A stretch of 15,614 nucleotides of DNA, from positions 1-15,614 of the forward strand of contig RFHZ01000225.1 in the NCBI GenBank assembly GCA_003696125.1, given 5' to 3'. The position numbers were made by a program, and so were the translations under genes. Positions 12,599 to 15,614 of this stretch are shown here, in pieces. The first letter of the stretch is position 1; each line of letters opens with the position of its first letter. Origin of the DNA: Nitrospinota bacterium (GTDB taxonomy: Bacteria > Tectomicrobia > Entotheonellia > J063). The notes under the pieces were generated by a model, which worked only from the letters and a program-made list of their open reading frames with translations, was not told where the DNA came from and did not search any database.

Positions 12599-14677
12599 GT
12601 GGGTATACGCGTTGGTATCGATATTGGCGGGACCTTTACCGATATTCTGGCTCTCGATGCCACCGGAAAGCTCTCCACCCTCAAGGTCCTCTCGACACCA
12701 GAAGATTTCAGCCAGGGCATCCTCCGCGGTCTGGAACGCCTCCTCCCTACCTTTGCCGACACCATACCGGAAGAGGTGATTCACGGCACCACCGTAGCCA
12801 CCAATGCCATCCTGGAGCAGAAGGGGGCCAAGACCGGCCTGATCACCACCAGAGGATTCCGGGATGTCCTCGAGATTCGACGCATCCGCATGCCGGAACT
12901 CTACAACCTGCGCTGGGAAAAACCGAAACCGCTGGTCGAAAGGCGCTGGCGCCTGGAGGTCGGGGAACGCATCGATCACCGGGGAGAAATCTTGGTCCCC
13001 TTGCAGGAGGACGAGGTCGAACAGGCTCTGGAGAAACTCCGCCGGGAAGGGGTGACCTCGGTGGCGGTCTGCCTGATCAACTCCTTCCTGAACCCGGTGC
13101 ATGAACAGCAGATCGGTGCCTTCATCCGGGAGCGGTACAGCGACCTGTACTGTTCCCTCTCCCACCAGATCCTCCCCGAGATCAAGGAGTACGAACGGAC
13201 GAGCACCACGGTGATCAACGCCTATGTGATGCCGGTCGTACAACAATACCTGGACACCCTGGAGCAGGGACTACGGCGGCTCGGGTACACCAGACCCCTT
13301 CTGATCATGCAGTCGAACGGCGGGATCATGTCGGCCACGGTGGCCCGGGAAAGACCGGTCCATATCATCGAATCCGGACCGGCGGCCGGGGTGATCGGTG
13401 CAGCGGCGGTGAGTCGAAAATGCGGCTATCCTAACGTGATCACCCTCGACATGGGGGGAACCACGGCCAAGGCGTCCATCATTGAAGGAGGCCTCCTCTC
13501 CCGCTCACCCGAGTACGAGGTAGGGGGAGGCATCACGGTGGGGAGCCGGCTGATCAAAGGGGGAGGGTACCTGGTCCGGGCCCCGGTGATCGACATCGCC
13601 GAGGTGGGAGCCGGGGGAGGGAGCATCGCCTGGATCGATAAGGGTGGACACCTGCAGGTCGGCCCCCAGAGCGCCGGGGCGATACCCGGGCCGATCTGCT
13701 ACAACCAGGGCGGGGAAGAGCCGACCCTCACCGATGCCAATCTCCTGCTCGGGTACCTGAATCCGGCCTATCTGGTCGGTGGTGCCCTGGCCCTGGAACG
13801 GGAAAAAGCGGCCCGCATCCTCTCCCGGAAGATCGCCACCCCGCTCTCCCGTTCCCTGCCCGAAGCCGCCTACGGGGTACACATCCTGGCCAATGCCAGC
13901 ATGATGCGGGCAGTCCGGGCGGTATCGACCGAGCGTGGTCGTGATCCGAGGGATTTTGCCCTGATGGCTTTTGGGGGGAATGGTCCGGTACATGCGGCCG
14001 CCCTGGCCCAGGCCCTGGAGATGAAGACGGTGATCATCCCTCCTTTTCCCGGTGTCTTTAGTGCCTTTGGCCTCCTCGTCTCCGAGGTGGAACACCATCA
14101 CGTGCAGACCTACTACCGCTCGCTGCATAGACTCGACCTGGCGGAGTTCAATGGGATGCTCGCCACCCTGGAGGCAGAGCTACGCGAGACCCTGTCCCGC
14201 GAGGGATATGCGGCAGAAGCGATGGTGATCGAACGTGCCGTTGATCTCCGCTACGCCGGCCAGTCATTTGAGCTGACCGTCCCCCTTGACCCGGGTATCA
14301 TCACCGCCACCACCCTAGAAAAGCTGGCTACCCGTTTTGGTGAAGAGCACCAGAAAACATACGGACACAAGGCGGATAACGAACCGATCGAACTGGTCAA
14401 CCTGCGTCTCGTTGCGCGAGGTCTCCCCACCAGGCCTCGCTTTCCTGAGCAACTCCAGCCGGATACACATGCCCTCTCCCTGTCCCCTTCTCGACCGGTC
14501 TATTTCGGTACCGCCTACGGAGAGGTGGAAACGCCGATCAGAAGCCGGGAGAGCCTGGGGATGGAGGGGGAAGAGGGACCCATGATCATCGAAGAGTACG
14601 ATGCCACCATCGTGGTACCCCCGGAATGCCGGGTGAAGAGAGATGCCTGGCACAACGTGATCATCACCCTGCCTTGA
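12599..14677 (+). CDS. hyuA: Hydantoinase/oxoprolinase A subunit (N-methylhydantoinase A family)
   Basis: Large ATP-binding subunit of the ATP-dependent cyclic-amide hydrolases (N-methylhydantoinase, 5-oxoprolinase; acetone carboxylases are relatives). It would phosphorylate and activate the substrate in the cytoplasm. The 692-aa length is typical. Visible marks are the N-terminal actin-like phosphate motif GIDIGGTFTD (6-15), IHGTTVATNAILEQKGAKTGLITTRGFRDVLEI (about 61-93), SNGGIMS (239-245), ESGPAAGVIGAA (258-269), the second phosphate motif DMGGTTAKAS (284-293), EVGAGGGSIAW (335-345) and GPQSAGAIPGPICY (355-368). The GTG at 12599 is chosen because AAGGAG (12588-12593) lies 5 bases upstream and only seven residues separate it from the GGTFTD motif, as in relatives. 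The hyuB gene begins 11 bases after the stop. The exact substrate (hydantoin, oxoproline, other) cannot be told. Confidence 0.93.
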   Translation: MGIRVGIDIGGTFTDILALDATGKLSTLKVLSTPEDFSQGILRGLERLLPTFADTIPEEVIHGTTVATNAILEQKGAKTGLITTRGFRDVLEIRRIRMPELYNLRWEKPKPLVERRWRLEVGERIDHRGEILVPLQEDEVEQALEKLRREGVTSVAVCLINSFLNPVHEQQIGAFIRERYSDLYCSLSHQILPEIKEYERTSTTVINAYVMPVVQQYLDTLEQGLRRLGYTRPLLIMQSNGGIMSATVARERPVHIIESGPAAGVIGAAAVSRKCGYPNVITLDMGGTTAKASIIEGGLLSRSPEYEVGGGITVGSRLIKGGGYLVRAPVIDIAEVGAGGGSIAWIDKGGHLQVGPQSAGAIPGPICYNQGGEEPTLTDANLLLGYLNPAYLVGGALALEREKAARILSRKIATPLSRSLPEAAYGVHILANASMMRAVRAVSTERGRDPRDFALMAFGGNGPVHAAALAQALEMKTVIIPPFPGVFSAFGLLVSEVEHHHVQTYYRSLHRLDLAEFNGMLATLEAELRETLSREGYAAEAMVIERAVDLRYAGQSFELTVPLDPGIITATTLEKLATRFGEEHQKTYGHKADNEPIELVNLRLVARGLPTRPRFPEQLQPDTHALSLSPSRPVYFGTAYGEVETPIRSRESLGMEGEEGPMIIEEYDATIVVPPECRVKRDAWHNVIITLP

Positions 14678-14688
14678 GGAGGAGAGAG

Positions 14689-15614
14689 GTGGAGCAGAGT
14701 CGCGTCGATCCGATTACCCTGGAGCTGATCAAAAACGCCCTGCAGTCGATTGTGGATGAGATGGCCCTCACCGTGGTCCGCACCGCCCATTCGGGAGTGA
14801 TCAAGGATGTGATGGACTTCTCTACCGGTTTCTGTACCGCCAGTGGAGAGATGATCGCGCAGGGGCTGACCCTGCCTCTCCACCTGGGAGCGATTCCAGA
14901 TGCCATGACCGCCGTGCTCCGCAAATACGGCACCAATGTCGCTCCAGGAGACATCATCATCATGAACGATCCCTTTGATGGGGGGATGCACCTGCCGGAT
15001 ATCTTCATGTTCAAACCCCTCTTCTACCGGGGAGAGTTGATCGGCTTTCCGGCCGTGGTCTGTCACCATACCGATGTGGGGGGACGCGTGGCAGGAAGTA
15101 ATGCCAGCGACTCTACCGAGATCTACCAGGAGGGACTCCGCATCCCTCCCCTCAAGCTCTACGAGGCCGGTGTGCCCAACGAGACCCTCTTTGCCCTGAT
15201 CGAGAAGAACGTGCGGGTACCGGTAAAGGTTCTGGGGGACCTGCGCGCCCAGCTCGCCGCCTGCCACATTGCCGAGCGGGAGTATCTCCGCCTGGTGGAG
15301 CGCTACGGTGTGCAGGAGTTGAACCGGTACCTGGAGGAACTCCTCAACTACACGGAGCGCCTGGCCCGGGCCGAGATTGCCGCCATGCCGGACGGGGAGT
15401 ACTCCTTTACCGATTACATCGATAACGACGGGATCGATCCGGATCCGATCCTCCTGCAGGTCAGGGTCACCGTGCACGGGGACACGATGACGGTCGATTT
15501 CAGCGGCACCTCACCCCAGGTCAAGGGAGCGATCAACTCCACCTTCTCCTTCACCAAGTCGGCCGTCTACCTCTCGGTACGTTGCATCATGGATGCCCAT
15601 ATCCCGAACAACGC
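14689..15614 (+). CDS. hyuB: Hydantoinase/oxoprolinase B subunit, 3'-truncated by window edge
   Basis: Partner subunit of HyuA that completes ring opening of the activated cyclic amide. The first 308 codons are in the window, open to its end; the family normally runs 510-580 aa, so about half is missing. The GTG start is set by AGGAGG (14677-14682), 6 bases upstream, and the product begins VEQSRVDPITLELIKNALQSI, the standard HyuB N-terminus. Conserved metal/active-site segments are present: NDPFDGGMHLPD (93-104) and CHHTDVGGRVAGS (125-137), followed by EIYQEGLRIPPLKLYEAG (about 144-161) and the family's DGEYSFTDYIDNDG (235-248) and VDFSGTSPQVKGAIN (269-283). It starts 11 bases after the hyuA stop in the same operon. 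An open frame on the opposite strand here is only a shadow. Confidence 0.94.
   Translation, partial: MEQSRVDPITLELIKNALQSIVDEMALTVVRTAHSGVIKDVMDFSTGFCTASGEMIAQGLTLPLHLGAIPDAMTAVLRKYGTNVAPGDIIIMNDPFDGGMHLPDIFMFKPLFYRGELIGFPAVVCHHTDVGGRVAGSNASDSTEIYQEGLRIPPLKLYEAGVPNETLFALIEKNVRVPVKVLGDLRAQLAACHIAEREYLRLVERYGVQELNRYLEELLNYTERLARAEIAAMPDGEYSFTDYIDNDGIDPDPILLQVRVTVHGDTMTVDFSGTSPQVKGAINSTFSFTKSAVYLSVRCIMDAHIPNN

Noticed and set aside
14515-15477. Long open frame (320 codons) on the minus strand opposite hyuB
   Set aside because: The plus strand carries unmistakable HyuB motifs over the same bases. The minus frame resembles no protein and is a codon-bias shadow of hyuB.

Overview
The window looks like chromosomal DNA of a moderately GC-rich diderm bacterium. 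It has a Tat-exported binding protein, a glycine-zipper lipoprotein with a lipobox, a Thermus/Bacillus-type seven-iron ferredoxin and a cyclase with a Sec signal. Gene content and style recall uncultivated environmental lineages such as NC10 or Tectomicrobia. That placement is a guess from general impression and should not be relied on. No tRNA, rRNA, transposase or CRISPR array was seen.

Layout. (1) 1-2584, plus strand: tetrapyrrole operon hemC (5' end outside the window), hemD (ATGA overlap with hemC) and hemB, i.e. porphobilinogen to uroporphyrinogen III plus the preceding ALA dehydratase step. (2) 2626-4452, plus: a 608-aa Glu/Leu/Phe/Val-type amino-acid dehydrogenase with two C-terminal CBS domains, 41 bases after hemB. 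A perfect 15-bp hairpin follows it and also serves the convergent ferredoxin. (3) 4563-4820, minus: a seven-iron ferredoxin. (4) 5196-7016, plus: an exported protein with two tandem cyclase (kynurenine formamidase/isatin hydrolase family) domains, the first with a degenerate active site. It has its own promoter-like sequence and a leader able to form alternative helices. (5) 7076-11306, minus: a polyamine-type ABC importer in the order binding protein, permease 1, permease 2, ATPase. A GC-rich palindromic repeat sits between the last two genes. (6) 11307-11945: a 639-base non-coding gap with inverted and tandem repeats. (7) 11946-12371, plus: a glycine-zipper lipoprotein, possibly preceded by a 29-codon leader ORF that overlaps its start. 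(8) 12599 to the end, plus: hyuA and the first 308 codons of hyuB, an ATP-dependent hydantoinase/oxoprolinase pair.

How the genes may work together. The hem genes form one pathway. The second half of the window looks like uptake and breakdown of nitrogenous organic compounds. The exported cyclase could open an amide or lactam outside the cytoplasm, the ABC importer could bring in small nitrogenous molecules, and HyuAB could hydrolyse a cyclic amide at the cost of ATP. The amino-acid dehydrogenase could release ammonia from an amino acid under adenylate control through its CBS module. This link is inferred from neighbourhood only. The most unusual single item is the dehydrogenase-CBS fusion.
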